DNA of 64,000 bases from Shouchella rhizosphaerae (GTDB lineage Bacteria; Bacillota; Bacilli; Bacillales; Bacillaceae_D): NCBI RefSeq assembly GCF_900142675.1, contig NZ_FRBS01000001.1:372001-436000 (forward strand), in the 5' to 3' direction. This document shows positions 28,621 through 36,662 of this stretch, piece after piece (positions within the stretch are counted from its first letter, which is position 1; each line of letters begins with the position of its first letter). Position numbers and translations under genes: made by a program. Below the pieces are notes generated by a model. That model searched no databases. It worked only from the letters and a program-made list of their open reading frames with translations, and was not told the origin of the DNA.

Positions 28621-28697
28621 GGCGGTTGTGGCGAAGTGGTTAACGCACCGGATTGTGGTTCCGGCATTCGTGGGTTCGATTCCCATCAGCCGCCCCA
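28621..28697 (+). tRNA. tRNA-His (GTG)
   Basis: Anticodon GTG in loop attgtgg. The extra G at position -1 (28621) pairs with discriminator C73 (28694), the histidyl-tRNA identity element. CCA encoded at 28695-28697. Confidence 0.96.
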
Positions 28698-28714
28698 TTT
28701 TAAAACATACTTGC

Positions 28715-28788
28715 GGACCCTTAGCTCAGTTGGTTAGAGCAGTCGGCTCATAACCGATTGGTCGTAGGTTCGAGTCCTACAGGGTCCA
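28715..28788 (+). tRNA. tRNA-Ile2 (CAT, expected lysidine-modified)
   Basis: Acceptor ggaccct/agggtcc, anticodon CAT in loop ctcataa. The body resembles the B. subtilis tRNA-Ile read as AUA after TilS modification, not the initiator or elongator Met tRNAs. CCA is not encoded. Confidence 0.8.
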
Positions 28789-28792
28789 CTTT

Positions 28793-28882
28793 GGAGGAAT
28801 ACCCAAGTCTGGCTGAAGGGATCGGTCTTGAAAACCGACAGGCGGGTCACACCGCGCGGGGGTTCGAATCCCTCTTCCTCCG
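28793..28882 (+). tRNA. tRNA-Ser (TGA)
   Basis: Acceptor ggaggaa/ttcctcc, anticodon TGA in loop cttgaaa, with the long variable arm of a class II tRNA. CCA is not encoded. Last tRNA of the cluster. Confidence 0.95.
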
Positions 28883-28886
28883 TTTT

Positions 28887-28919
28887 AAAAAAACGCCTAA
28901 ATAAAAAGGCGTTTTTTTT
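28887..28919 (+). terminator. Terminator after the tRNA cluster
   Basis: A 12-bp stem (28887-28898 with 28907-28918) ending in a T8 run. Confidence 0.88.
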
Positions 28920-28921
28920 AT

Positions 28922-28946
28922 GTTTAATGATAAGGGAATAGGGAAT
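28922..28946 (+). promoter_or_regulatory. Candidate sigma-B promoter for sodA
   Basis: GTTTAA at 28922-28927 and GGGAAT at 28941-28946, spaced by 13 bases, match the sigma-B consensus GTTTAA-N12-15-GGGTAT at 11 of 12 positions. The site is about 105 bases before sodA. Confidence 0.5.
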
Positions 28947-29051
28947 AAAAAATAAATGAGAAAGCGCGAGCATTTTCTTTGCGGAGCGCTGTCTTTAATG
29001 GTAATCTAATTGAGAATCGAAGACTATTTGAAACTGAGGAGGAATTAAAAC

Positions 29052-29660
29052 ATGGCTTACAAACTACCAGAATTGCCTTATGCTGCAAATGCACTTGAGC
29101 CGCATATTGATGAGGCGACAATGAACATTCACCACGGCAAACACCACAATACGTATGTAACAAACTTAAATGCTGCATTGGAAGGGCATGCAGCCCTTGC
29201 AGAGAAGAGCATTGAAGACTTGGTGGCAAACTTGGATGCTGTTCCAGAAAACATTCGTACAGCGGTTCGCAACAATGGCGGAGGCCATGCAAACCACACA
29301 TTTTTTTGGCAAATTTTAAGTCCAAATGGTGGCGGCGAGCCGACTGGTGCTCTAGCAGAAGATATTAAATCAACTTTCGGCAGCGTTGAAGAATTCAAAA
29401 ACAAATTTGCAGACGCAGCAAAAGGGCGCTTTGGTTCAGGATGGGCTTGGCTAGTTGTCAACAACGGCAATTTAGAAATTACAAGCACGCCTAACCAAGA
29501 TACACCTTTATCTGAAGGGAAAACGCCTATCCTCGGACTTGACGTCTGGGAACACGCTTACTACTTGAACTACCAAAACCGTCGCCCAGACTACATTGCA
29601 GCTTTCTGGAATGTCGTCAATTGGGACGAGGTTAGCAAACGTTACGAAGCAGCAAAATAA
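29052..29660 (+). CDS. sodA: Manganese superoxide dismutase
   Basis: A 202-residue Fe/Mn-type SOD, cytosolic (no signal peptide), converting superoxide to oxygen and peroxide. Metal ligands are visible: H27 in [10 protein letters not shown]82-region HANHTFFWQ, and the [15 protein letters not shown] signature (Asp and His ligands). Manganese preference follows from the Gly-Gly-His-type context of the family. Shine-Dalgarno gaggagg. The order sodA-yqgE-pbpA is as in B. subtilis. Confidence 0.95.
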   Translation: MAYKLPELPYAANALEPHIDEATMNIHHGKHHNTYVTNLNAALEGHAALAEKSIEDLVANLDAVPENIRTAVRNNGGGHANHTFFWQILSPNGGGEPTGALAEDIKSTFGSVEEFKNKFADAAKGRFGSGWAWLVVNNGNLEITSTPNQDTPLSEGKTPILGLDVWEHAYYLNYQNRRPDYIAAFWNVVNWDEVSKRYEAAK

Positions 29661-29673
29661 ATACATGCCAACG

Positions 29674-29704
29674 AGCCGTGAAGCATTTCGCTTTGCGGCT
29701 TTTT
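29674..29704 (+). terminator. Terminator after sodA
   Basis: An 11-bp stem with two G-T pairs (29674-29684 with 29690-29700), followed by T5. Confidence 0.8.
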
Positions 29705-29779
29705 CATTGGGCAAAGGCAGAAAAAACGTGCATAGCAGGCATTAAAACAGATCACACTACCGACTAAGGTGGTGAGGTC

Positions 29780-31072
29780 ATGCAAAAGAAATTGGCAGAT
29801 AAAGTGTTCGGCCATGTAGAAGCATCAAAAGATTTGAAATTGCTCCTTGTCATTGGCGGCCTTTATGCGCTAAGTGTGGCGCTTTCCAATACATTTGTAA
29901 ATATATTCTTGTGGAAACAGTCTGGGAAATTTATGGACCTCGCTTTATACAATTTAATGTCTGTCATGTTGCAGCCACTCGCCTTTATCCTTGCAGGGAA
30001 GCTAACGAAGAGGATCGACCGTGTGTTTATTTTGCGCCTAGGCGTAAGCATTATGTCGCTTTTCTATATTACGGTGCTTCTAGCCGGGTCACATGCCGCC
30101 GATTATTTGCTTTTGCTTGGTGCGTTGCTTGGTGCTGGCGCTGGTTGTTATTGGCTTGCATTTAATGTGCTGACGTTCGAAGTAACAGAGCCCGATACAC
30201 GCGACTTTTTTAACGGCTTTTTAGGGCTGCTAACCTCTTTTGCTGGGATGACCGGCCCATTGTTGGCTGGGTTTATCATTACGAGAATGACTGGTTACCG
30301 CGGCTATTTCCTCATTTTTGCCTGTTCGTTGACGCTATTTCTTATCGGTGTCATTTTAACAATGTGGCTTTCCAAACGGCATGCGAAAGGAAAGCTACAA
30401 TTAGGGGAAGTGTTGAAAGAACGACGCCGAAACAAAGATTGGGCGAGAATACTTTGTGCCCATTTATTCCAAGGTTTTCGGGAAGGGACGTTTGCTTTTG
30501 TCATCGTCGTATGGGTATATGTGACAACTGGCAACGAGCTTGCTCTTGGCACATATGGGCTTGTCACTTCCAGTGTGCAGTTGGTGGTTTATTATTTAGC
30601 AGCTCGGCTGTTAAAGCGCGCTTTCCGAAAGCGGGCCATATTAGTAGGCGGTTGCATTTTATATGGAGCGATTTTCATCCTTCTGTTTCACTTAAGCTTT
30701 GCTAAACTCATCACGTATGGCGTGTTTATTTCCATCGCCTATCCATTGCTGCTCATCCCTTATATTTCGCTTACGTACGATGTAATTGGCCGTTCGTACA
30801 ATGCAGCGGAATTGCGGGTTGAATACATCATCATCCGTGAATGTGTGCTAAATACAGGGAGAATATTATCGATTCTTTTATTTATTGCTGCGATTAGCTT
30901 GTTTCCAGAAAAACAGGCGATTCCGTCTGTATTGCTTCTTGTTGGTTCAGGTCATTTATGGATCTATTTTTTTGTGCGAAACATTCAGTTAAGCCCCCAA
31001 GATCCTGAGCCTAGCCATGTGCAATATGCAGGGGACCCAGACGGGGAAAATAGCGCTGGAGGCTCGGTGTAA
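29780..31072 (+). CDS. yqgE: MFS-type membrane protein YqgE
   Basis: A 430-residue major facilitator-like protein with about 12 transmembrane helices. Membrane segments start near residue 22; RITRMTGYRGYFLIF lies in the middle part and a long hydrophilic C-terminal tail follows (about 405-430). It keeps the B. subtilis position between sodA and pbpA. Substrate unknown. The Shine-Dalgarno sequence is aggtggtgagg. No terminator is visible between its stop and the promoter at 31087. Confidence 0.82.
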   Translation: MQKKLADKVFGHVEASKDLKLLLVIGGLYALSVALSNTFVNIFLWKQSGKFMDLALYNLMSVMLQPLAFILAGKLTKRIDRVFILRLGVSIMSLFYITVLLAGSHAADYLLLLGALLGAGAGCYWLAFNVLTFEVTEPDTRDFFNGFLGLLTSFAGMTGPLLAGFIITRMTGYRGYFLIFACSLTLFLIGVILTMWLSKRHAKGKLQLGEVLKERRRNKDWARILCAHLFQGFREGTFAFVIVVWVYVTTGNELALGTYGLVTSSVQLVVYYLAARLLKRAFRKRAILVGGCILYGAIFILLFHLSFAKLITYGVFISIAYPLLLIPYISLTYDVIGRSYNAAELRVEYIIIRECVLNTGRILSILLFIAAISLFPEKQAIPSVLLLVGSGHLWIYFFVRNIQLSPQDPEPSHVQYAGDPDGENSAGGSV

Positions 31073-31086
31073 CTTTTTCTCGGCCT

Positions 31087-31115
31087 TTGACAGATTGTGT
31101 CGTCCATATTATAAT
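31087..31115 (+). promoter_or_regulatory. Consensus sigma-A promoter of the structured RNA
   Basis: TTGACA at 31087-31092 and TATAAT at 31110-31115 with exactly 17 bases between them: a perfect match to the housekeeping consensus, typical of an abundant stable RNA. Confidence 0.9.
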
Positions 31116-31121
31116 AAACAA

Positions 31122-31338
31122 GAATTGCCTGCTATGTTCGTGTGCTTTTTTATGTTTCGAACCTTGAATGTAAAAAAGGGAGTTCTATATGATTGACTCT
31201 ACGTCATGCCGACTGGTTCGGACTTCGGAACGTGAACTGCGAACACCCACCTGCGAGAGTAGGTTCATGAAACATTTACTGCTAACGGCACCCGCGGGTA
31301 AAGAGTAGAAAAGGCATCCGCTTGCCGGGTGTCTTTTT
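31122..31338 (+). ncRNA. Structured small RNA, probably 6S RNA
   Basis: A stretch of about 217 bases, non-coding in all frames at credible length, runs from a perfect promoter to an intrinsic terminator (31313-31338, 8-bp stem and T5). Bases 31152-31164 pair with 31261-31275 over 13 pairs with a two-base bulge, and further pairing extends outwards, giving a long rod with an internal bubble. A hairpin with a GAGA loop (acctgc/gtaggt, 31248-31264 region) sits on the 3' side after acaccc. Size, strong promoter, rod shape and this 3' hairpin fit firmicute 6S RNA, which binds sigma-A RNA polymerase. The family assignment is from memory of consensus features, so it is provisional. Confidence 0.6.
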
Positions 31339-31391
31339 GTGTTGGGAATTTATAAGCTGTTAGGCGATACATAAATGATGATGGAGGGGAA

Positions 31392-33497
31392 ATGATGGCT
31401 GAGAAAAAAAACAAAGCGCGCAGCCAAGTATCCGCCAGGCTAAATATTTTGTTTCTTGGCGTGTTTTTGTTGTTTTCTGCATTGATTTTGCGTCTCGGCA
31501 TGGTCCAAATAGTCCAAGGCGAATCTTACGAAGAAGAGTTAACACATGTATCGAACCAAACGGCCCGCATCGACGCGCCCCGTGGACTGATGTATGATAG
31601 CTACGGCAATGTGGTGGTCGACAATTCCATGGAGTTGTCTGTCACTTACACCAATCCTGGGAACCAAAAAGCCGAAGATATTCTTGAATTAGCGATAAAG
31701 CTGTCTGATTTCATTGAAGTCGACACAGAGAATCTCCGTTTTCGCGACAAACAAGAATATTGGTATGTCACTCATAGCGAAAAAGAGCGGAAGGCGTTAA
31801 TCGAAGGAAAAAAAGTCGACGATAAAGACGAGTACCAAACGATTATAGATGAAATTACAGAAGAGATGGTCGATGGCTATTCGAAAGAAGAAGAACAAGT
31901 CATTGCAATTTTTACACATATGCTCCGCGGTACTAGCGGCACGCCACAACGAATTAAACAATCGATTACGGAAGAGGAAGCCCATGTGTTAAGTGAGCAC
32001 TTGGACAAGCTGCCGAACATCGACTTGCAGCGGGATGCGACAAGGGAGTACGTATATGGCGACACGTTGCGGCAATTGTATGGCAGCGTTGGGTCAATCC
32101 AATCGGAAAAAGTCGATGATTATTTGGCAAACGGCTATGCCCGCTCTGATCTTGTCGGCAACAGCTATTTGGAGCTTCAATATGAAAATGTGCTCCGTGG
32201 CACAAAAGCGGAAATTTCGCGGACATCCACACGGACTGGCGGCGAGGAAGCCGAAAGCGTCGTCGAAGAAACACTTGGCAGCCGTGGCAATGACTTAGTA
32301 TTAAGCGTTGATATGGAGTACCAGCAACTGCTTGATGAAGCGGTAGAAAAACATGTCATGAAAAACCGCGGCTACTACTTGCAGCAGCAAGAAGGCAGCG
32401 CCTATGCGATTGTGATGAATCCAAAAACAGGTGAAATATTAGCGATTAGCGGTTTTGTCGATCCTGCCGGAGAAGATGAAAGCTATTTGCACCCAACCGG
32501 AGCTGTGAACAATGCGTTTGAGTTTGGCTCTGTCGTCAAAGGGGCATCCGTGTTAACCGGCATGCAAGAGGGCGTTGTCACTCCTGATACGGTTGTTAAT
32601 GACCGGCCGTTGCATTTTAATGGCACGCCTGAGAAAAAGTCGGTGTCCACTATGGGGCCTGTTAATATGGGTACTGCGCTGGAACGGTCTTCGAACGTCT
32701 ATATGTTTGAAATTGCGATGCGAATGGGCAACTATACGTACAACAGCAACATCCCCCAAAGCCAACGTAGCTTGTTTGGCCTGTCCGTCGCCAATGATGT
32801 GTTAGAGCGTTCACGTTATTATTTCAGCCAATTTGGCTTAGGGACTCAAACGGGAATTGACCTTCCCCATGAAGTAACAGGTATTACTGGCGTTCCACAA
32901 GAGCCAGGGGCTTCACTTGACTTTATGATCGGCCAATTCGACACTTATACGACGTTGCAGGTTGGCCAATACGCGAGCACGATTGCCAATGATGGCGTGC
33001 GCATGCGCCCTCGTCTTGTCAAAGAAATATTGGAGCCTTCTATCAATGGAGAAGAAGCGACCGTTGTAAAGGAATTTGCGCCTGAAGTGCTTAATGAAGT
33101 CGACATGTCTAAAGACAAACTTGACGTGGTGCAAAATGGCTTCCGCCGCGTGGTGACAGGCAGCCGCGGTACAGCTAGTTCAATTAAAACGGATGTGCCG
33201 ATTGCTGCTAAGACTGGGACAGCAGAGATTTCCGTGGCGATTGGCGAAGGCGATAATCGCCAAGTTTTAAACGGAAACAACCAAAGCTTTATTGGCTATG
33301 CTCCCTATGACGATCCAGAGATCGCCTTTGCTGTCATCGCTCCAAAAGTGCAAATTCCAAGGGGAACATCGTATAAAATTGCTCAAAGCATTGCCCAAGA
33401 CTTAGTCAATGACTACTTTGATTTACAGGAAAACCGAGAGGGCCCTAAATCAGTCGATTCAGTCATGGATGAAGTTGATTTGTTTGAAAATGAGTAA
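31392..33497 (+). CDS. pbpA: Penicillin-binding protein 2A, transpeptidase
   Basis: A 701-residue class B PBP that cross-links peptidoglycan during cylinder growth or spore outgrowth. One transmembrane segment (about 17-37), a dimerisation region starting RIDAPRGLMYDSYGN, and the transpeptidase domain with SVVK (active serine, near residue 380), SSN (near 434) and KTGTA (near 603). Two adjacent ATGs (31392 and 31395) follow ggagggg; either may be used. In B. subtilis pst genes follow pbpA, but here yqzC-yqzD follow directly on the opposite strand. Confidence 0.93.
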   Translation: MMAEKKNKARSQVSARLNILFLGVFLLFSALILRLGMVQIVQGESYEEELTHVSNQTARIDAPRGLMYDSYGNVVVDNSMELSVTYTNPGNQKAEDILELAIKLSDFIEVDTENLRFRDKQEYWYVTHSEKERKALIEGKKVDDKDEYQTIIDEITEEMVDGYSKEEEQVIAIFTHMLRGTSGTPQRIKQSITEEEAHVLSEHLDKLPNIDLQRDATREYVYGDTLRQLYGSVGSIQSEKVDDYLANGYARSDLVGNSYLELQYENVLRGTKAEISRTSTRTGGEEAESVVEETLGSRGNDLVLSVDMEYQQLLDEAVEKHVMKNRGYYLQQQEGSAYAIVMNPKTGEILAISGFVDPAGEDESYLHPTGAVNNAFEFGSVVKGASVLTGMQEGVVTPDTVVNDRPLHFNGTPEKKSVSTMGPVNMGTALERSSNVYMFEIAMRMGNYTYNSNIPQSQRSLFGLSVANDVLERSRYYFSQFGLGTQTGIDLPHEVTGITGVPQEPGASLDFMIGQFDTYTTLQVGQYASTIANDGVRMRPRLVKEILEPSINGEEATVVKEFAPEVLNEVDMSKDKLDVVQNGFRRVVTGSRGTASSIKTDVPIAAKTGTAEISVAIGEGDNRQVLNGNNQSFIGYAPYDDPEIAFAVIAPKVQIPRGTSYKIAQSIAQDLVNDYFDLQENREGPKSVDSVMDEVDLFENE

Positions 33498-33499
33498 AT

Positions 33500-33536
33500 A
33501 AAAATCCAGCGAGCAGATAAAGCTCGCTGGATTTTT
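33500..33536 (+). terminator. Terminator after pbpA
   Basis: A perfect 15-bp stem (33500-33514 with 33522-33536) ending in T5. Confidence 0.88.
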
Positions 33537-33571
33537 ATACTAGAAAAACACTTACTCGATTTTCAGTTAGA

Positions 33572-33598
33572 AAGGTTGCCGACAAAATCGGCAACCTT
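33572..33598. repeat. Inverted repeat between pbpA and yqzC
   Basis: An 11-bp perfect stem (33572-33582 with 33588-33598, loop caaaa) without a T run on either side. It may be a weak terminator for yqzC or an RNA-end protector. Confidence 0.5.
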
Positions 33599-33666
33599 GT
33601 CTGGCCTTTATATAAGAAATTTGCTAAATAAAAAGGAATGAATGTAAGATGCGTCGAATGTTGTAC

Positions 33667-34143
33667 TTAGAACAATTCATCTAAGATTTCGTCCATGCTC
33701 ATTTCACTTGATAATTCCCCGGTGACTTGCGGTTTTAGCTCATTTGATAAGCCACGTTCATCCACGGCATCAAAAAAATCATGGGCGTTGTCAACAATGC
33801 CTGCCTCTTCAAGCATTTGGCCGACGTCAATGCTTGTCATTCCCGATTGAACATGAAGAATGGTTCTGTAAACAATTCGCTCTTCACTATCCCCATCTTC
33901 GTTTTGCGTTGCATCCTCTAAGGCAGCTTGTGCTTCTTGTAAATCGCTTTCCATCTGATCCCATGTGTCTTGTTGTTCGATGACATAGCCTGCCTCTGCG
34001 AGTGATTGCTTCATCTCATCTTCAGTTAGTTCTGGTGCAGCAGCGGAAGAGGCCCCGTCTCCCTGGATAAAGTATACTGCGCCAAGAGCCACAGCAGCTA
34101 CGAGCAAGCCACAAGCAAAACTGCGCAATGATTTAGGACTCAT
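33667..34143 (-). CDS. yqzC: Membrane-anchored MltG/YceG-like N-terminal domain protein (YqzC-like)
   Basis: A 158-residue protein: one N-terminal transmembrane segment (about residues 6-28), a Glu/Gln-rich helical stretch, and a C-terminal part (MTSIDVGQMLEEAGIVDNA) that resembles the LysM-like part of MltG/YceG lytic transglycosylases. The catalytic domain of MltG is absent, so it cannot be a complete transglycosylase. ATG 34143 is chosen (agaagg upstream) and overlaps the end of yqzD; an ATG ten codons earlier is possible. Gene order matches B. subtilis yqzC-yqzD. Confidence 0.72.
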   Translation of the reverse strand: MSPKSLRSFACGLLVAAVALGAVYFIQGDGASSAAAPELTEDEMKQSLAEAGYVIEQQDTWDQMESDLQEAQAALEDATQNEDGDSEERIVYRTILHVQSGMTSIDVGQMLEEAGIVDNAHDFFDAVDERGLSNELKPQVTGELSSEMSMDEILDELF

Positions 34144-34516
34144 TTGCAGCCTTCTTTCTTTCTTTTGTGCCATTGTAAACGTACGGGGCCAACAGGCGCT
34201 CTACTTCATGGGTTTCAAGCTCTGTTTCGATTGCAATGCCTTCAACTGAATAGCCGCGTTTATGCAGGTCAAGAATTTCTCTAAGCAATTTTTGATGCGA
34301 TGATGATCGCGCTTGCGCTCCTGGCTCATGTGCAGCGATTTCAGCGTCGAGTTCCATATCGCGAATTTGGTTCTTTAGCTGATGCAGCTCTTGCATAAAG
34401 GAAATGGAAAGCTGCTCGATTTGCTCGTCCACTTTCGATGGTTTTTCCGTTTTGAAAAACGAAAGCACAAGCAAGGCAATCGCAACTGCGAGTAAAATGG
34501 CCAATGTCCATTCCAT
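34133..34516 (-). CDS. yqzD: Membrane-anchored coiled-coil protein (YqzD-like)
   Basis: A 127-residue protein with an N-terminal membrane segment (about residues 3-20), a coiled-coil helix (28-65) and a small C-terminal region (HKRGYSVEGIAIETELETHEVERLL) that looks like a helix-turn-helix. Shine-Dalgarno taggaggg. It overlaps yqzC, so the two are probably translated together. Function unknown; the homologous pair occurs in other Bacillus. Confidence 0.72.
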   Translation of the reverse strand: MEWTLAILLAVAIALLVLSFFKTEKPSKVDEQIEQLSISFMQELHQLKNQIRDMELDAEIAAHEPGAQARSSSHQKLLREILDLHKRGYSVEGIAIETELETHEVERLLAPYVYNGTKERKKAANES

Positions 34517-35120
34517 TGAAAACGTACCCTCCTACTTTATCAACTGTGTTACATCCTATTATTATACATGAAATTGCTGATTTTTCATTTCAAAATCTTA
34601 AATTTATGGCACGATGCGGTGATTTTTGACAAAATCAGACATGATTCCAAGTAATGGCTATGATAACAGGCTAAAGAGAAAGGGAAATACTTGCTGCAAC
34701 TAGGGAATTGGTTCTACAAAATTATACAATTTGCACTTCTTGTGGGATGCGAAAAGAAGGGGTATGCTGTTAGTAGAGCTTTTATTAGGCGAAACGATTT
34801 GTCGTTATGCCGTGTGGAATGGTTACGGCTATTTTAAAGTCGTATGGAATGCAAGCTTTACATAAGCCAAACGGCTGTATATAAGACGAAAGCAGCAGTA
34901 GGCTAGAGGCTGAAGCGAGAGCGAGAAGAATATAGGCATTAATAAGCCGCATTCGCCTATTGTCGAAGGGACCTAAGCATGGGAGCTTGCAACAAACGAG
35001 CATTAGCCAAAATTAATTTTTGCAAATTTAAAATGTTGTCTCTGTTTGGGGAGTTTTTTGAAAATGAAATTTACGATCATGCATGTTGACAAAAAATGAG
35101 CTGAATAAAGGAGAGATTCG
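34517..35120. other. 604-base interval without a supported gene
   Basis: The left end holds the divergent yqzD promoter region (TATAAT on the minus strand near 34560). The rest has only weak promoter-like words (ttgaca at 34627 and 35089 without good -10 partners) and a 72-codon minus-strand frame (34785-35003) without a ribosome-binding site. I see no tRNA, terminator or riboswitch. It corresponds roughly to where other Bacillus carry longer gene sets. Confidence 0.5.
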
Positions 35121-35813
35121 ATGTACGTTTTGCCAGACTTTTCGCGAGAATTAAATACGGACTCCGCTACAAAAGCGTCTTTTTATGTAGACATTCATGC
35201 TAGGTTGAAGCTATGTGAGGGCCAACAGGCACTCTCGCGTATTGGGCTTTGGCAGGATGGGAAGACCTCTTGGGTGGGGGACGGCGATTGGAGTGTTCAA
35301 GCTGCGTTTTCAAAAACGGCATTATCGATTATGAGCCAAGCATTTCATAAAGTATGGAATATCCTTGTGACGATCATTGATCGTGAGTCACCAGATCGCC
35401 TTGGCTGCTTGAGAGAAGTAAGAATCGAAAACCAGGGCTCCGACACCAAACAGGTGAAATTGTTGTTTCACCATTTGCCTTTAATGCAGTCGCAAGGCAT
35501 TGCTTTTTATTCCCCTCAAGATAAAGCGCTCATCCATCACGCAGAGAATCAATTTTCGCTGTTTTCCTTGACGATGCGTGACGCGGCTTTTATTCAGCCA
35601 GGAGCCGGAAGCTTGAAGAAAAATTGGAATTCTCAAGAAGGTAAATTGTTTTTTTCGCCGTTCTCAGCTACGAGCTTAGAAAGCGTGTTGGCCGCGAGTT
35701 GTGTCCTCTCTTCTCAAGCAAGCGTAAAAGGCCATGCCTGGATGCTTTCTTCCCAAAGCTTGGAAGCGTTAAAACAATCCCATAAAAGGCTGCAGGCCGC
35801 TTATGGGCAATGA
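35121..35813 (+). CDS. Protein resembling the N-terminal domain of GH15-type glucosidases
   Basis: A 230-residue cytosolic protein. The pattern (ARLKLCEGQQALSRIGLWQDGKTSW, here quoted only as SRIGLWQDGK; then VTIIDRESPDRLGCLREVRIENQG and LLFHHLPL) resembles the beta-sandwich domain that precedes the catalytic barrel of bacterial and archaeal glucoamylase-like enzymes (family GH15). The catalytic (alpha/alpha)6 barrel is missing and does not follow in any frame, so an enzyme function is unlikely on its own. Good Shine-Dalgarno (aaggagaga). Confidence in the similarity is moderate. Confidence 0.5.
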   Translation: MYVLPDFSRELNTDSATKASFYVDIHARLKLCEGQQALSRIGLWQDGKTSWVGDGDWSVQAAFSKTALSIMSQAFHKVWNILVTIIDRESPDRLGCLREVRIENQGSDTKQVKLLFHHLPLMQSQGIAFYSPQDKALIHHAENQFSLFSLTMRDAAFIQPGAGSLKKNWNSQEGKLFFSPFSATSLESVLAASCVLSSQASVKGHAWMLSSQSLEALKQSHKRLQAAYGQ

Positions 35814-35822
35814 AATCGAAGC

Positions 35823-35851
35823 TTGCAAAATATGATGGAATTTGCTATCAT
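35823..35851 (+). promoter_or_regulatory. Promoter of rpmG
   Basis: TTGCAA at 35823-35828 and TATCAT at 35846-35851, 17 bases apart, 36 bases before the L33 start. No clear Zur box overlaps it. Confidence 0.65.
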
Positions 35852-35887
35852 AGCTGAGTATGTAGGACGAGTTTGGAGGGATAACAG

Positions 35888-36037
35888 ATGCGTGTTCAAG
35901 TTACACTTGCTTGTACGGAGACGGGTGATCGCAATTATATCACGACAAAAAACAAGCGCACAAATCCAGAGCGTATTGAACTTAAGAAATATAGCCCGCG
36001 TTTAAAGCGCCACACACTTCATCGCGAAACAAAGTAA
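35888..36037 (+). CDS. rpmG: 50S ribosomal protein L33, zinc-free (C-minus) form
   Basis: A 49-residue protein beginning [18 protein letters not shown] and ending TLHRETK, the L33 type 1 pattern. Zinc-binding forms carry four cysteines (positions 9, 12, 36, 39); here only C9 remains and positions 12, 36 and 39 are Thr, Ser and Leu, so zinc binding is lost. Ribosome-binding site ggaggg 7 bases before ATG. It lies before yqgN, the rpmGA position in B. subtilis, and has its own promoter and terminator. Confidence 0.93.
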   Translation: MRVQVTLACTETGDRNYITTKNKRTNPERIELKKYSPRLKRHTLHRETK

Positions 36038-36066
36038 GCAGCCGGTCATCCGCTGCTTATTTTTTT
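36035..36066 (+). terminator. Terminator after rpmG
   Basis: An 8-bp stem (36035-36042 with 36052-36059) beginning at the stop codon, followed by T7. Confidence 0.85.
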
Positions 36067-36098
36067 GCCGTGACCATGATACTTGGAGTGATGCCGAT

Positions 36099-36662
36099 AT
36101 GCGTAGTAAACAGAACATTCGAAATGACGTCTCTAAACAGTTGAACATGTTGCCAGCGCATGTGTATAAGCAACGATCAACCAAGCTTGCTGATTTGCTT
36201 ATGCAACAGGATGTTTGGAATCAGGCAACAACCATTGCGCTAACGGTCTCTCGCTTTCCGGAAGTAGAGACAGCGCCTTTGATTGCTGGCGCATTAGCTG
36301 AGAATAAAAAAGTGGCCTTGCCGCGTATTAACATGAAAGAGCGGACAATGGCGTTCTTTTACATAACCTCTACTGAGGAATTGGTAGAAAACAAGTATGG
36401 CCTGTTTGAACCAAAACAAGAGGAAGCGTGCCTCGTTCGCCCTGACGAGCTAGAGCTCATTGTTGTCCCAGGTGTGGCATTTACAAAGGCGGGAAAACGA
36501 CTCGGTTTAGGCGGCGGTTTTTATGATCGTTTTTTGCCAAGCTGTTCAGGCTTAACCGTTGCGTTATGTTTCCGTGAACAACTGTTTTCTGATTTGCCAA
36601 CAGAACCCCATGATGTTCTGATTGACAAGGTCATCTCTGACGACAGGGTCGATGCTTCATGA
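36099..36662 (+). CDS. yqgN: 5-formyltetrahydrofolate cyclo-ligase
   Basis: A 187-residue MTHFS-family enzyme that converts 5-formyl-THF to 5,10-methenyl-THF with ATP. The conserved segment VVPGVAFTKAGKRLGLGGGFYDRFL (substrate and ATP loop; quoted here in pieces as PGVAFTKAGKRLGLGGG and YDRFL) is near residues 126-150. Normal length. The stop overlaps the following gene by four bases (ATGA), suggesting coupling. Confidence 0.92.
   Translation: MRSKQNIRNDVSKQLNMLPAHVYKQRSTKLADLLMQQDVWNQATTIALTVSRFPEVETAPLIAGALAENKKVALPRINMKERTMAFFYITSTEELVENKYGLFEPKQEEACLVRPDELELIVVPGVAFTKAGKRLGLGGGFYDRFLPSCSGLTVALCFREQLFSDLPTEPHDVLIDKVISDDRVDAS

Noticed and set aside
28556-28973. Frames across the tRNA cluster on both strands
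   Set aside because: They are read through clear tRNA genes and the cluster terminator.
34785-35003. 72-codon minus-strand frame with a hydrophobic segment
   Set aside because: No ribosome-binding site before any start, and composition unlike the neighbouring genes.
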